NCBI GenBank assembly: GCA_022605955.1
Contig: JAKCOZ010000008.1
Span: 21,577,083-21,641,082 of the forward strand
Length of the DNA stretch: 64,000 bases
Source: Rallus limicola
Lineage: Eukaryota > Chordata > Aves > Gruiformes > Rallidae
Direction of reading: 5' to 3'
Under the pieces are notes generated by a model. It was not told where the DNA came from and did no database searches. It saw only the letters and a list, made by a program, of their open reading frames with translations. A program made the translations under genes and the position numbers. This document shows, piece after piece, positions 21,484 through 32,922 of the stretch (the first letter of the stretch is position 1; each line of letters begins with the position of its first letter).

Positions 21484-21713
21484 TTGCGCCTCTCGCTCCC
21501 TTCCTGGCAACTCTGGTTCTTCTCTGGTGTCCCCTTCGCCTTCCCTGCTGTCTCTTGCTCCTTCTTTGATGCTCCCTGCTTCTTCTCTGGCGTCTCCTGT
21601 CCTTTCCTGTGTATCTCCTGCTCCTTCTCTGATGTCCCTTGGTCCTCCTCTGGTGTTCCCTGCTCCTTCCTTGACATCTTCCGGTCCTTCCCTGATGTAC
21701 CGTGTTCTCTCCC
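21484..21713 (+). repeat. 21-bp minisatellite upstream of HOXD3
   Basis: About eleven tandem copies of a degenerate pyrimidine-rich 21-bp unit, typified by TGATGTCCCTTGGTCCTCCTC. Clear unit starts occur at 21525, 21546, 21567, 21588, 21609, 21630, 21651, 21672 and 21693; one unit, at 21505, is 20 bp. Because 21 is a multiple of three and stop codons are scarce, long shadow frames with 7-residue repeats run through it on both strands. It ends about 90 bp before the predicted HOXD3 leader acceptor. Confidence 0.85.
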
Positions 21714-21769
21714 CGGTGCCTTCGCTCTCGGCCCGCCCGCTCCCACCCGGCGCCCCCCACTGAAGCTCT

Positions 21770-21799
21770 CTTTTGTCTCCCCGCTGTCCCCCTCCTCAG
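21770..21799 (+). promoter_or_regulatory. Predicted 3' splice site before HOXD3 coding exon
   Basis: A pyrimidine-rich tract ends in CTCCTCAG at 21799, and the following exon begins GTGGCTGCGAG. It lies 50 bp upstream of the ATG. An acceptor here fits HOXD3 transcripts with untranslated upstream exons. Confidence 0.5.
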
Positions 21800-21849
21800 G
21801 TGGCTGCGAGTGGCCTGGGCCGACGACGTGAGGCGCGAGGCAGTGGTCA

Positions 21850-23564
21850 ATGTTATTTGAGCGGGGGCCGCGGGCCTCGGCGATCGCAGAGCGGAGGATG
21901 CAGAAAGCCGCCTACTACGACAACGCGGGGCTCTTCGGGAGCTACACCTACAGCAAGGCCGACGCCTACCCCTACGGCGCGGCCCATCAACCCTACGGCC
22001 AGGCCGGACTGGACGGCGAGTACCCCGGCTCTGCCTGCTCCGTCCAGGGTTCGGCGCCCGGCCGCGCTGCGGCCCACAAGGGCAGCGACCTGAGCGGCAG
22101 CTGCATGCGGACGGCCGGGGGCGGCCCCGGAGGCAGTCAGCCCCCGGGCATCGGCGAGCAACAGCCCCCGGCGCTGCCTCCCTCCTCCCCGCCCAACCCC
22201 CCTCCCAGCGCACCCCCTCCGAAAAAAGCCAAAGGGGGTCCCAATTCCTCGGGATCGGCCAACGCCACCCTCAGCAAGCAGATATTCCCCTGGATGAAGG
22301 AGTCCCGGCAGAACTCCAAGCAGAAAAGCACCTGCGCCCCCTCAGGTAGCCCGACATGGCCCGCCTTCCCCCCCCCCACCATTGCCCACTTGGGGACCCG
22401 GGCTGAGCTCCTCGGGCTAAACAGCTCGGGCTGAGCCCCCTGTCCCTGCGCCTTGACCCCTACTCTTTCAGTTGCCACGACCCCCTCTTCCCGGCCGGCT
22501 GGTGCCAGCCCTGCCGGGCACTGCAGGAGGGGCAGGCTGGGGGCTCTCGCCCTGCTCCCCCAGCCAGTTCAGCGGTAGCGGGCGCGGCACCGACGGGTCC
22601 CGGCGGTGCGTGGACGGGGGGGGCTCTGGGGGGAGGCAACTGCGGGGGGTGGCGGAGGTGTATGCTGGGCAGGGAGGGGTAGGAGGCCGCCCCCAGCCCC
22701 CATGCGCCCCCTCTCCGGGCGTCGGCAGAGCGGGAGGGGGCGACGGGGCTGCGGGGGACCCCAGGAGACATTCGGGGGGGGACCAACGGCTCTTTGTGAC
22801 TCTTCCCCACAGGAGAGAGCTGCGAGGACAAGAGCCCCCCCGGGCCGGCCTCCAAACGGGTGCGCACAGCCTACACCAGCGCGCAGCTGGTGGAGCTGGA
22901 GAAGGAGTTTCACTTCAACCGCTACCTGTGCCGGCCTCGCCGGGTGGAGATGGCCAACCTGCTCAACCTGACCGAGCGGCAGATCAAGATCTGGTTCCAG
23001 AACCGCCGGATGAAGTACAAAAAGGACCAGAAAGCCAAAGGCATCATGCACTCCCCCGTCGGACAGTCCCCGGACCGCAGCCCCCCCCTGAGCGGCCCAA
23101 ACCACGTCGGCTACTCCAGCCAGCTCCCCAGCGTCAACAGCCTCAGCTACGACGCACCCTCGCCCACCTCCTTCGCCAAATCCCAGCAGAGCATGTACGG
23201 GCTGGCCGCCTACACGGCGCCGCTGAGCAGCTGCCTGCCGCAGCAGAAGCGCTACGCGGGCGCGGAGTACGACCCCCACCCCATGCAGAGCGGCGGCGGC
23301 GGCTTCGCCAATCCCAGCCTGCAGGGCAGCCCCGTCTACGTGGGGGGCAACTTCGTGGACTCGATGCCGGCATCGGGCCCCATGTTCAACCTGGGGCACC
23401 TGCAGCACCCCTCCTCCGCCAGCGTGGACTACAGCTGCGCCGCCCAGATCCCCGGCGGCCACCACCACGGACCTTGCGACCCCCACCCCACCTACACGGA
23501 CCTCTCCTCTCACCACACCTCTCAGGGACGGATGCAGGAGGCGCCCAAGCTCACGCATCTGTAG
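21850..23564 (+). CDS. HOXD3: Homeobox protein Hox-D3 (two exons: 21850-22345, 22813-23564)
   Basis: Paralog-group-3 HOX transcription factor of the nucleus, involved in anterior axial and hindbrain patterning. Exon 1 (496 nt) begins MLFERGPRA and has a second methionine at residue 17 ([16 protein letters not shown]), the strongly conserved part; I chose the first because mammalian HOXD3 also begins MLFE. A proline-rich stretch at about 109-127 precedes the [10 protein letters not shown] hexapeptide (FPWM at 146-149). The 467-nt intron splits a glycine codon in phase 1 (GTAGCC to ACAG). Exon 2 starts ESCEDK. The homeodomain lies at about 179-238, with group-3 [20 protein letters not shown] and [14 protein letters not shown]. 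The long carboxyl tail includes [32 protein letters not shown] and terminal EAPKLTHL, all HOXD3 hallmarks. Predicted length is 415 residues, near the mammalian size. It is intact. Confidence 0.97.
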
Positions 23565-25100
23565 CAGGGCGGCGGCCGGCGGGGCCCGCTCCCCTCTCAA
23601 TTACCTCACTTTTCTGACGGGACAGTGTTACTTTGCTCTCGAGTGCCAACAGTATTAGTGGATTTGTCTCCCCTAGCAGCTCCCTTCTTTCTTCCGCAGC
23701 CCCGAGTAGGTCCGTGAGCAAGAGCCTTTCTCTTAGAGCTGTTTTAAGCATGACAGTGCAATATACTGCAAACCGAGGGACTGATAAGATGGTAATGATG
23801 TACTTGAAGGTAAGTCTTAGAGATGCCGTAGTGTTAGCAGTGCGTCATGCTGAGGTGTTTTAGACCAGTCGTGAGCGGTGGGAACTCGCCCGCGTGTAAG
23901 CTTATTTCAGAGAAGTTAATTTATGAATTCTTCCGTAACGTAAGGATCGCATCGGACTAAATGATATGTATTTATTATTTTAAGCGAGACATTTTTGTAT
24001 CACTGATTATTTATCCTCGTCTTAATGTATTTATGTGGGTATTTGTAGAGTTTCTTCACCAATACTTCGGGAGAGAGATTCAGGTCCGTGGTGACTTACA
24101 TTTCACCTATTTAGTATATTCGGTCTGAGCTAGTTGAGAGAGTAGTCTTGAACAGTTGTAACAGTGGCTGGTGTTTGTAGTTTATGTAAGGAATAATTAA
24201 GACAGCAAGTCGTAAGTCATTAATAGAGTAAAACAAACTGTGGCGTCACGCAAAGAGCCGTTACACTTAAAAAAAAAGAAAAGTAATTATCGAAAGTATT
24301 TTAAAAGTATTTATTTCTAACCGGCTGGCCCCACTCCAGCGCCTCGGTGGCTTGGCTGGCAGCTGGCTCGGCCGGGAAGCCGCTTTGAGGAGGCGAACTG
24401 CAAAGCGGGACGCTGGGCCACCTTGTTTTAGAGTAAATCCTGCATACCGAAACCTCGGTGAGGTTAACATTTATTTATTGACTGGGTATCTATCGCATAT
24501 ATTATTATTTCGGTGGGCTATTTTATTTTATTTTTATTTTCCTTTCCCCCCCCTTTCTAATTACACTCTGGCTATCTGAAATAGGAAAGAAATTAGAAGC
24601 TTAGAACGCCAAAAAAAAAAAAAAAAAAAAGAAAAAAAAGAAACCCTCTGATAGTGCTAATTTCATTAGGGTCTCCATAGCAATCCGCGCAGCAGCTGCC
24701 GCCTCCTTTGTTATTTATACTGTTGTCTTTATACTAACCATAAATCAATTTTTTAGACATCTTTGGAAGCCCGAGCTTTTCCTCTTGTTTTTCATAAAAA
24801 TAAACTTTGAAAGAAAATTGACAATCAGATATATACACAGCCGAAGGGGAACCGTCGAGGCGGGGTGCGGGCAGCGGCCGGGCGGTGCCGCCGCGCTCCC
24901 CCCCGGCGAGGACGGTCCCGTCCCCTCTGCCCGCGGCAGGGAGGCACCGCCGCCTCTCTCTGCCACGACACGGACGGGACAGCTAACATGGGTGTGTGTG
25001 TGTGTGAAATAAAAACACAACAAATAAAAAAGCAGAAAAAAGAAAATGGGAAAAAAAAAAAAGGAACGATGCAACGATGGTCTAGAGAGGATGTTTCCTC
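23565..25100 (+). other. HOXD3 3'UTR and downstream flank
   Basis: Sequence after the TAG stop is AT-rich with many TATTTAT-like elements (for example 23965-24010), typical of an unstable mRNA 3'UTR. Candidate AATAAA signals occur at 24799-24804 and near 25007-25020. An A-run lies at 24611-24630 and a short (TG)n at 24992-25006. A small CpG-rich patch at 24845-24975 interrupts it. The true end of the transcript cannot be fixed. Confidence 0.45.
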
Positions 25101-28100
25101 CTCTCTAGTTACACGGCTGTGTTGAATCCCTCGCTGGATTTACAGAGATACTTCTTTTGTAAACGTTGTCATTAAAGTCTCTTCCTGACGGTACATGCCG
25201 CTCCGAGAAGACTTTTCTTACCTCTTTCTAAAAGCGTGGAGTTAAAGATTAATCCGAACTCTTATATTCCCCACCAAAACCGTCTGACGCGCCACTTCCC
25301 ACTTTGCCAAACACTGCAGCTCCTACTCCATCCTCTAATGACAGGACCTGGCATTCCTATTGTGAGAAATATTTTAACTCCTCCAATTCTGGTCAGCACA
25401 GGCAAGTTATCTTTCTTTTCTTCTTCTCTTTCTCCTCCCTGCTTTCTTCCTTGCCTTCTGGTATTTGTGTTTGGCTGGACAGTAAAGATTCAAAATATTA
25501 CTTAGGGCTTTATTACCCCCTCTGTGCAATTTTAACAATGTTGTGCTACGTTGAGAAGTGTATCTTTTGTTAACTTTCACTTTTACCCAAGCAAATTTGG
25601 ATACATGTGTTGTAGATCTGTAAGCAAAACAGAACAGAATAAACTACTTTGTTCGGAGACATATTTTAACCATTTTGAGGCCTGAAATTGTTTTCTGTGG
25701 AAGTTGTCAAACAAATTGTGTCTTAGATGCTCCACCTAGGAGTAAATAAAACATACAAACAAGGCAAAAAGTAAGGCCAAACATCACTTGTGAATTATAT
25801 TTCTACAATATTCCATAAATATATATATGTTTGTGTCTTCAGAACTTTCTGTAATCAGTGTACCCACAACTGAAATTGTCCATGTAGGGGTTTTTTTTGG
25901 AGTGTTCTTTAAAACACAACGAATTTTGCACCACCTGCTTCTATCTACGAAACGGCAAGGCACCACCACCATTTCTGCGGGGCTGTTCCTGGTGTAACCC
26001 AACAAGCTTTTCCCAAGTGTTTCCAACCTTCACGCTCTGTAGGCTGTTCTTCAAACAGTGTTTGCTCTGACTTACACTACCAGTTCTTCATTAAATCTGT
26101 TAAGATAGAAAAGGTCATTCATAAGTAGCCCTTCCCCAGATCTGAGGGAGAAGGGGGTTTCAGAGGAACCTTGACTGACAAACATGGTGTTACTGAGGCA
26201 CACTGCCCTGAATTATTTTCATATTGCAGAAATGGGGTTTGCAGACTTGGTTTCCAGTGGGGGAGGAGGAGGAGTATGTGTGAGGGGGAAATCTTCTTGT
26301 AAATAAATTCACTTTCTTCTCTGTGACTCTGGCAGAGGCGTCTCGTTTGTAATGCAATAGAAGTTCGCGATGATAACCTAATTATTAGAAGTAATGTTAC
26401 TTTAGCGAGATCGCTGGCATTTTTACAATGTTTGTACAAGCATCAGCAATCTAGAGGAGAGAGACACTTTGGCACAAGCCAGACTTTTTCTTGGCCCACC
26501 ATTTAAAACCCATAAATTATAAACAACCCCCTTTCACACTCAATAGGAACTCCTTTGCAACAGTATCTGATGTGCTGAACTCTGGTCACTCATTTAAAAC
26601 ATCAGCCAAGGCCAGGCCTGGGGCTGATCCTAGCCTTGCCTTTCTTTGCACATAGGAGTCACAGTACCCATTCCCTTCCTTCCCTGCTTTCTCCATCTGC
26701 TCTGGAGCCATAACTGAGCCAGGACTTCTAAATGCCAGCAGTGCTGCAGCAGTGGTTGGGGTGGGGAGCTGCTGACAGGGCTGGTTGAGAGGCATCAGCG
26801 AGGCCATGGAGGTTCTCCTGCTCTGGTTACTGGGTTTTGGGTCTCTGCTTGCTGGTCTGACCCTTACAGTAATGCCCCTTTTGATGAGGCTGCAGCAGCT
26901 TTCCCACTGCAAAAAAGAGATGAGGCTTTGTTATAGCTCTGTGCAGTCAGTGCAGGGCTGAGCTTCCCCTTTGCGCCCTGTTTCTTTTGAAGGGGGGTCC
27001 CATCCATGTTCCTCTGTCTAGGGCCTGGTAATCAGTGCCTGGGCAGGGGGACCTAGGCAGGCACAGCCAGGGGCTCCCAGGGATGCCGCTATCTTGCAGG
27101 TGCCACTTGTGTGGGCCTTGAAGAAAAGAACCAACTGCCTCCTGCTCCATTAGCAAGTACTCCCTGGGCAGAGCACTGCAGTGTCCTGCCCTGGTCCCTG
27201 TGCAGGTTGGGCAGGGATTCCAGGGCACCCCACATGGCTGCCACTGCAGGACCATGCCTGGATCACCTGGGGCTGAGGGTAACCTTGTCCATGGGTGAAG
27301 AGGAGGCAGCTGGCTGTACATGCAGGAGACAAGGACAGGTAGAGGGGAAGCTGGCTAAGAAAGAGGGACCCTACCAGCACTTACTAGAAGGCCTGACTTT
27401 CTTGGGGACCAGCTGGGTCATTGGAACTCCAGGACAAGCAGTCTGAAGGCAGGATGCACCACTAAGGTCCCTGCAACCCTCCAGACCCACAGGAAGCCCT
27501 ATGAAACACCCTGCAGGGAGGTCCAGGCGTGAAAGGGACTGCTTGGCTATCGAAAAAAGAGGGTGAAGGGGCTGGAGAAGGAGGGAAGGAGCTGCAGGTT
27601 GTTACACCAGCCTTCTACATGCCAGCCTGCTGTGCATGCCCAGCAGCTGCACACAATGGCAGCCCGGCAAAGCACAGTGTGCTGTGCGGCGCGGAGGCCC
27701 AGGTGTCCAGCACCTCCACCGCAGATCTGCCTGGGAACAAAAGCTGGAGCCAGACGGGCAGCACAAAGGGGCTGGTGCTGCTGGGGCAATTAGGGCCGCG
27801 GTGGTTGGCTGGGCACTCTGTGACGTTATGTATTGATGAGCCAGCTACCTCTGCTTTTAAAAGGCGTGAGATGGGCTGGACCAGAGCCCTGTTGGCCACA
27901 GCCGCTTTCCAGGGACTGAGGGGCAGGTTAATCCCTGAACAGGCAATGGCTCTCCATTCCCACGTGAGCAGCAGCAGTGTGCATGCTGTGGTCCTCGCTG
28001 GGAGTAGGGCTGGTGGGGGAGGGAGGGGGCTGGCTCTATTAAGGGTCATCAATCACATGATGAGCGCTTTTCACTCGACAGCAGTTCCTCCTACTTCTGC

Positions 28101-31100
28101 TCGGGCCTGAGCCAGCTGGGACTCTGCCAGAAACCCTGGCCGATGGAGGCAGAGCCCAGTCCTGGAGCTTGAGAGCCATGGAGGAACGTGGCAAGATGGG
28201 ATCGATCCCCTTTGGTCACAAACACTGAAATGCAAGAGGGGACATAGCAAGGTGCTTGTGTCTGCACATCCCCAGGTCTCTGCAGATGCTGCTTGGCAGT
28301 GGAGGTGGACCTTTGTCTCTAGCTTCAGAGCTCAGGGTCCCAGAGCTCCCCGAACTGCTGTGGGATGGACCCCAAAAAGGCTCAGCTGCCGTGACTGTAA
28401 GCACAAAGTTGGATGAAATTAGCATGGGATGGTACTAGGGAGGATGGCTGTCTCTTAGGAAAAATACTCCTGAATGTACAATTTGAACACTTGGATTAAT
28501 TTTTTCTTTATTTGCTGATGTGTAGTTTTTCTTGCAACAGCAAAAGTTTTGGGAGTGGGTAGACAACACCATGCTAAGTGAGGTGTGTAGTGTGGATCTT
28601 CCCTCCAAGGAACCTGGGCCACCTTTTAGGATCTTTGGGAGTAAGAAAGGCTAGGCAAGACAGAAATCTTGGCTGCAAACCCTTTGGCATCTCTGTTTGG
28701 CACACAGCAGCATGGTTTACTTTGATACTTCTGGGTTACCAATGTGCAGAATTTTGCCTTCCTATTAAATGGACAGCCACGGGACAGGAAACAGGGTGTT
28801 GGGTGGCACAGGGGCTTGTGTCGAATCAGTCTTCTGGGAAAATCCTTACAGAAGGGGGAGACTTTCCTCTTCTCTGTGTTCATACAGGGGATCTCTGTGG
28901 TTAATCCCATGTACTGGGAGAGGAGAAGTCCAGGTCCCAGGTGTGGTAAAATTGACCCAGGGGTCAGCTGGGAAAGGGGAGCTTCTAGCCGGGAAAGGGG
29001 AATTTATGGCAGGGAAATATCAATGACAGAAGGAAACACACCTTCCTTGTGAAGAGCACAAAGTGCCATGCCCTCTTGGAAGGGCTCTGCTTGTGCTGGA
29101 GCTGAGCGTCATTCTCCCAGAGTGGCAGGATGATCCCCCTTCTTTGCTCAGGGGTCTCTGTACTTCCCTGGTTTTATTCACATTTTAACAAAATAAAACT
29201 CCCCAGAGCTTCTCCTCCTTCTCTGAAAGCCTTCCTCCCAGGGGCCTTTGATGGTTTGCCTGTGTTAACAGGACCACTGCTTAAATCCACAGTGTTTTCT
29301 TACCTCTCTTTGGGATGCCCACCCACACCCTGTCTGTCTCCACACTGTGGATGTACACCCCCACACACCACTGAGAAATAGCTCTTCCTGGCTGGCAGTG
29401 TTGTGGCAGCAGAGAGGCAAGGACAAGGTCATGCTTGAATCAGACCTTCCACATAATTTTCCTGAGGGCTGGGGAGGGATCTGTGGAGTGAATCTCCTGT
29501 GTGTGTTAGGTATTGTGATGAGCATGGAGGGTGGAGGCTTGTTCCAGAGAGGAAAGGCAACAGTCCCCAACCTCAAAGTAGTCCCTGTGGCTCAGGGCTG
29601 CCATTGCCTTCAAACACACGCTACTCAAGCAGCTTCCCCAGGGCACTGCTGCCAAGTGTCTGCACCCAACAGGGCTTTTTGTCTGGGCTTGTTCCTACAT
29701 TATGTCTTAATTTCACAGTGGCTGTCTCAGTGTTTGCGGTGGCCCATTAGTTTCCAGAACTGCAGGATTGGTTTGGTCCATTGTTCTCACAGAGGAAGTT
29801 TCTGCCTCAGCAGCTCCCCTGACCCTTGCCGTCACTGCACCACTTTTGCAGGGGTCCCTAAACCTCCCAGCCATTCTCAAATTGCCTTTGACAGCATCAT
29901 GTTCCTCCCACTCTTCTTTTAAATGCACTTTTCTTCTCCCTCTTTTGACTTCCAGGGAACCTTTCCCATTAGACCTCTTGCAAAATACCAGCTGCAGTTG
30001 CTCAACTTCACATCACCTGGACTTAGCTATTTAAGCCTGCAATGCTATGAAATTCAGGAGCAGAGAAAATGGCATCCCCCCTCAAGAGTTGTAGCAGCAA
30101 CAAGAGATGCCTTGCCTGTGTTTAGACACTGATTTCTGTTTTCCTCATCCTTGAATGGTCCTGCAAAAACAAACAGGTAACAAAGGAGAAACTTGGTAAC
30201 AGAATCCATCTGGGGGAATGGAAAGGTCGTATGTTGGTGTGAATACGGACAGCTCTCCTAGGAGTGTTTAAAACAGATTTAGGTGTAATTAAACCAGTTC
30301 TGCAAACAGAAGACTCAAGTAAAGCAGCAGCCCTCCTCTGGAGCCAGTGCTGTTTGCTTCACTGGAGGCAGGAGTTTTTACAGCAGGGGAGACTGAAGAG
30401 CACAGATGCTCTCCTGCATGGCCAGCCTTTCTCTGCTAAAGAGAAAGCCTGGTGTTCCCAGGCTTCTGTTTTGTCAGAAGATGATGTTTTCCAAACTGCT
30501 CTGATTGCCATGGGTGTGCTGCGTAAGTGTGTATCACCCTGAATTTAACCCCTCCCTCAAAATGACAAGTTTTGATTTGACAAGGTTATTTGATTTAGAC
30601 TGTTCTAATTTACACCTGCATCCTCTGCAAATGGGAACGCAGGTGGTACCCCATTATTAGTGCAGGAGGGCAGTACTGCCCAAAACAGTGAACAGCCTGT
30701 GTCTGGAGCACACCTAACTTTGGGTCTCCAGGCTTATGGAGTCCTGAGCACATTAAAGCAGTGACATTAAAGCAGTGATCTGTATGACAAACCTTTGCAA
30801 TAGTTGCCCTATAGCAGATGGGCTGGATGAGCTGGGGAGGAATCAAGGCTGATACAGGGCCCCTTCCCTGCCACCAGCCCAGCCCACTGAAACTGGCAAA
30901 AGACCTGGTGGAATTTTTCCTTCCCTTTGGTGGTTGGCACAATGTCTGGTTCTCGCAAAAATTGTAGCCTCTTCCTGACCACAGTGAGCAGCACTTTGGC
31001 CAAGAGCTTGTACAGCTCTTTGGGTTATTGAGTGGAAGGCACTGGATGCTGGATGAAGGCATTGCAAATTCATGCTTTTATTTAGAAATAATCTATATGT

Positions 31101-31440
31101 ATTCTTTTAAATAAGGTACCACTCTTGCTTCCCAGCTGAGTCCACACCCACCTTCTAAGATTTAGAAGGTTACATGTCTAATTCAAAGTGGCATGATGTA
31201 GCCCTTCTTCATGTTCCTTGTCTGTCCAGTCCAAAGTCACCAGAGCTCAATCATGCTCTGCCCAGTGCACCCTTTGGCTATTCTGAACTGCACTTACACA
31301 TGGTTATCAGTCGATTTGAATGAAACCCATCATTATCCAAATCAAGCATATATGTAGCTCAGACTGGGTGGTCAAGTGTCACTTAGAACCATTTAGGGAA
31401 GGACAATCACTTTTGGAGTCCAGGCTGCACACCATGCTTG
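25100..31440. other. HOXD3-HOXD1 intergenic region
   Basis: No gene or recognisable transposon is visible in about 6.3 kb. Open frames at 26.6-29.9 kb on both strands are overlapping and featureless. They lie in moderately GC-rich, CpG-poor DNA. A PBX-HOX-type site lies at 28048-28055. A small tandem duplication (14-bp unit, two copies) is at about 30750-30778. Mammals carry antisense non-coding RNAs in this interval, but nothing here allows one to be called. Confidence 0.6.
28040..28080. promoter_or_regulatory. Candidate PBX-HOX composite site
   Basis: ATCAATCA at 28048-28055 reads TGATTGAT on the minus strand, matching the PBX-HOX bipartite consensus TGATNNAT used in group-1 HOX autoregulatory enhancers. 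A CATGATGAG and a CGACAG motif lie within 25 bp. It is 4 kb upstream of HOXD1. Short motifs occur by chance, so this is tentative. Confidence 0.3.
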
Positions 31441-31449
31441 TTCCTAGCC

Positions 31450-31660
31450 CCTGCCGTTCTGTAAGGATGAAAAGCAAGAGGAGGGTTTGGCTGGGCGGCG
31501 CAACGTGCCGCACTCTGCCAGCTGCAAACGCTCGGTAAACAACGCCGAATAGCCATGGGAAAAAATGAAAGCCCATTAACGGGGTGAGCCAGGGGATTCA
31601 ATTTTGAGAGGCTGCAGAGCACTTATCTGATGGAGCAAGACCATTAAGTGCTGCGAGGTG
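31450..31660 (+). promoter_or_regulatory. HOXD1 upstream regulatory block
   Basis: An AT/GC-mixed ordered block lies just before the HOXD1 CpG island. It contains a forkhead-type GGTAAACAA near 31531, CCATTAACGG near 31573, a TTATCTGATGG stretch, and 8-bp inverted arms AGCACTTA/TAAGTGCT at 31618-31625 and 31645-31652. The arms resemble paired NKX-type cores. The proximity to HOXD1 suggests an enhancer/promoter element. Confidence 0.35.
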
Positions 31661-32019
31661 CAGCAACCCCCACCCTCCGAATGAGGACAGGCTGGGGGGG
31701 CCTGCGCAGTCCGCCGCGCCCTTGGCTTCTCCTACGGGCTCCGTGGGCTCCCATGGGAGCCTCCTTGGGCCTGGCCGGCAGCGGGGCAAGGGGAGGGGGC
31801 AGAGCTGCCCTGGGACGGGAGCCCGGATAGCGGAAAGGCACCGGCTCACCCACCCTCCAAACTCTGGGCAAGCGGCTCCGAAGAGCGCGGCGGATCCGGC
31901 GAGACCCGGGGCGGGGGCAGAGGGCTCGGGGGGGCTGCCCACCCGCAGCCCCGCGCCGACCCTGGGCAGCCGGGCGTGGGCAGGTGAGCCCGGGACCCCC
32001 GGTGCGGGCTCCCCCCGCC

Positions 32020-32124
32020 GGGCTCCCATTGGCCGCGGGGCGGGACGTGCCGCCCCGCTCCCGGCCCTATATTAGGGCACTATTGCCCCGGCGGGGTGCG
32101 GGTACCGGTGTTGCCCCACCGGCT
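32020..32124 (+). promoter_or_regulatory. HOXD1 core promoter
   Basis: An inverted CCAAT box (ATTGG, 32028-32032), a GC box (GCGGGGCGGG, about 32035-32044) and a TATA-like TATATTA at 32068-32074 lie in the usual order and spacing. They predict transcription starting near 32098, only about 27 nt before the HOXD1 ATG. This spacing argues against using in-frame methionines further upstream. Confidence 0.6.
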
Positions 32125-32922
32125 ATGGATTTGGGGTACTTTCCTCTCGCCTTCCCGCCGGGGCCTTCCTATCCTCGGCGTGGGGACGGCGCCTTCCTGG
32201 GTCTGGGCACCACTGCCCTCCCGCAGCCTGCCTGCGCGGGGGCGGCGGCGTATGCGGTCGTCTCCCCTGCGGCGCCGGGTCCCGGCTGCCGGCCGTCCCG
32301 CGAAGCCGGGCCGCCGGGCTGCGCCACGTCCATCTTCGCCAGGAGCGGCCGCCCGCCACCGCCGGAGCCCGTCTGCCCCGGCGAGGGCGGTGGGGGGCTG
32401 CAGCGCCTCTCACCCTGCCCCGGGGCCGCCCCCGTGCCCGGATCCCCGGCCCCAGCGGCGGCCCCGGCGGCACCCCGCACCTTCGAGTGGATGCGAGCGA
32501 AGCGGAGCCCGCCCGGGAGAAGTGAGTGGGGCGGCAGGGCGCGGGCGGGGGCTACTCCCATCCCGGCTCCCCTCTGCCCCTCCTCCTGCCCCGACCCCCG
32601 CCCCGCTCCTTTCCTCTGTCCCCGCTGAAGCATGGTGTTTTTCGGCGTTTCAGGCGGCGCGGCGCCGTGCGGGGGGGAAGCTCCCGCCTGCCCCGCACGC
32701 ACCAGCTTCAGCACCCGGCAGCTCACGGAGCTGGAGAAGGAGTTTCACTTCAGCCGGTACCTGTCGCGGGCCCGCCGCCTCGAGGTGGCCCGCTCGCTGC
32801 GCCTCCGCGACGCCCAGGTGAAGGTCTGGTTCCAGAACCGCCGCATGAAGCAGAAGAAGCGGGAGCGGGAGGCGCTGGCCGTCCCCGCCGCGCCTTCGGG
32901 TGCCCCAGGCGGCCCCGCATGA
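32125..32922 (+). CDS. HOXD1: Homeobox protein Hox-D1, short and diverged (two exons: 32125-32521, 32654-32922)
   Basis: Paralog-group-1 HOX transcription factor, nuclear. Exon 1 (397 nt) encodes a proline/alanine/glycine-rich arm with GDGAF at residues 20-24, which recalls mammalian HOXD1, and the group-1 hexapeptide TFEWM at 119-123. The intron is only 132 nt (GTGAGT to TTTCAG, phase 1). Exon 2 encodes the homeodomain at about 144-203: [17 protein letters not shown], then [15 protein letters not shown] with Q50 and N51 intact. An 18-residue tail follows. Predicted length is 221 residues against about 328 in human as I recall. The group-1 amino-terminal SSYLEY motif is absent, and the homeodomain has many lysine-to-arginine, isoleucine-to-valine/leucine and asparagine-to-serine/arginine changes, in line with extreme GC content. 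Position between HOXD3 and MTX2 supports the D1 assignment. The frame is open, so it is probably functional. Confidence 0.92.

Noticed and set aside
21344..22213. A 289-residue minus-strand open frame rich in arginine repeats (QRRSREHQ-like units)
   Set aside because: It runs through the 21-bp minisatellite and antisense to HOXD3 exon 1. Period-21 repeats and high GC keep frames open by chance; no domain or promoter context supports it.
22472..23617. Long open frames of 381 residues (plus) and 343 residues (minus, 22569-23600) over HOXD3 exon 2
   Set aside because: They are out-of-frame shadows of the GC-rich HOXD3 exon. The true frame gives an exact group-3 homeodomain and tail.
27529..28110. 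A 193-residue open frame in the HOXD3-HOXD1 spacer
   Set aside because: No similarity to a known family, several equally long frames overlap on the other strand, and no splice or promoter signals accompany it.
31984..32124. In-frame upstream methionine giving HOXD1 47 extra residues
   Set aside because: It lies upstream of the TATA/CCAAT core promoter and encodes proline/arginine-rich sequence unlike any HOXD1 amino terminus.
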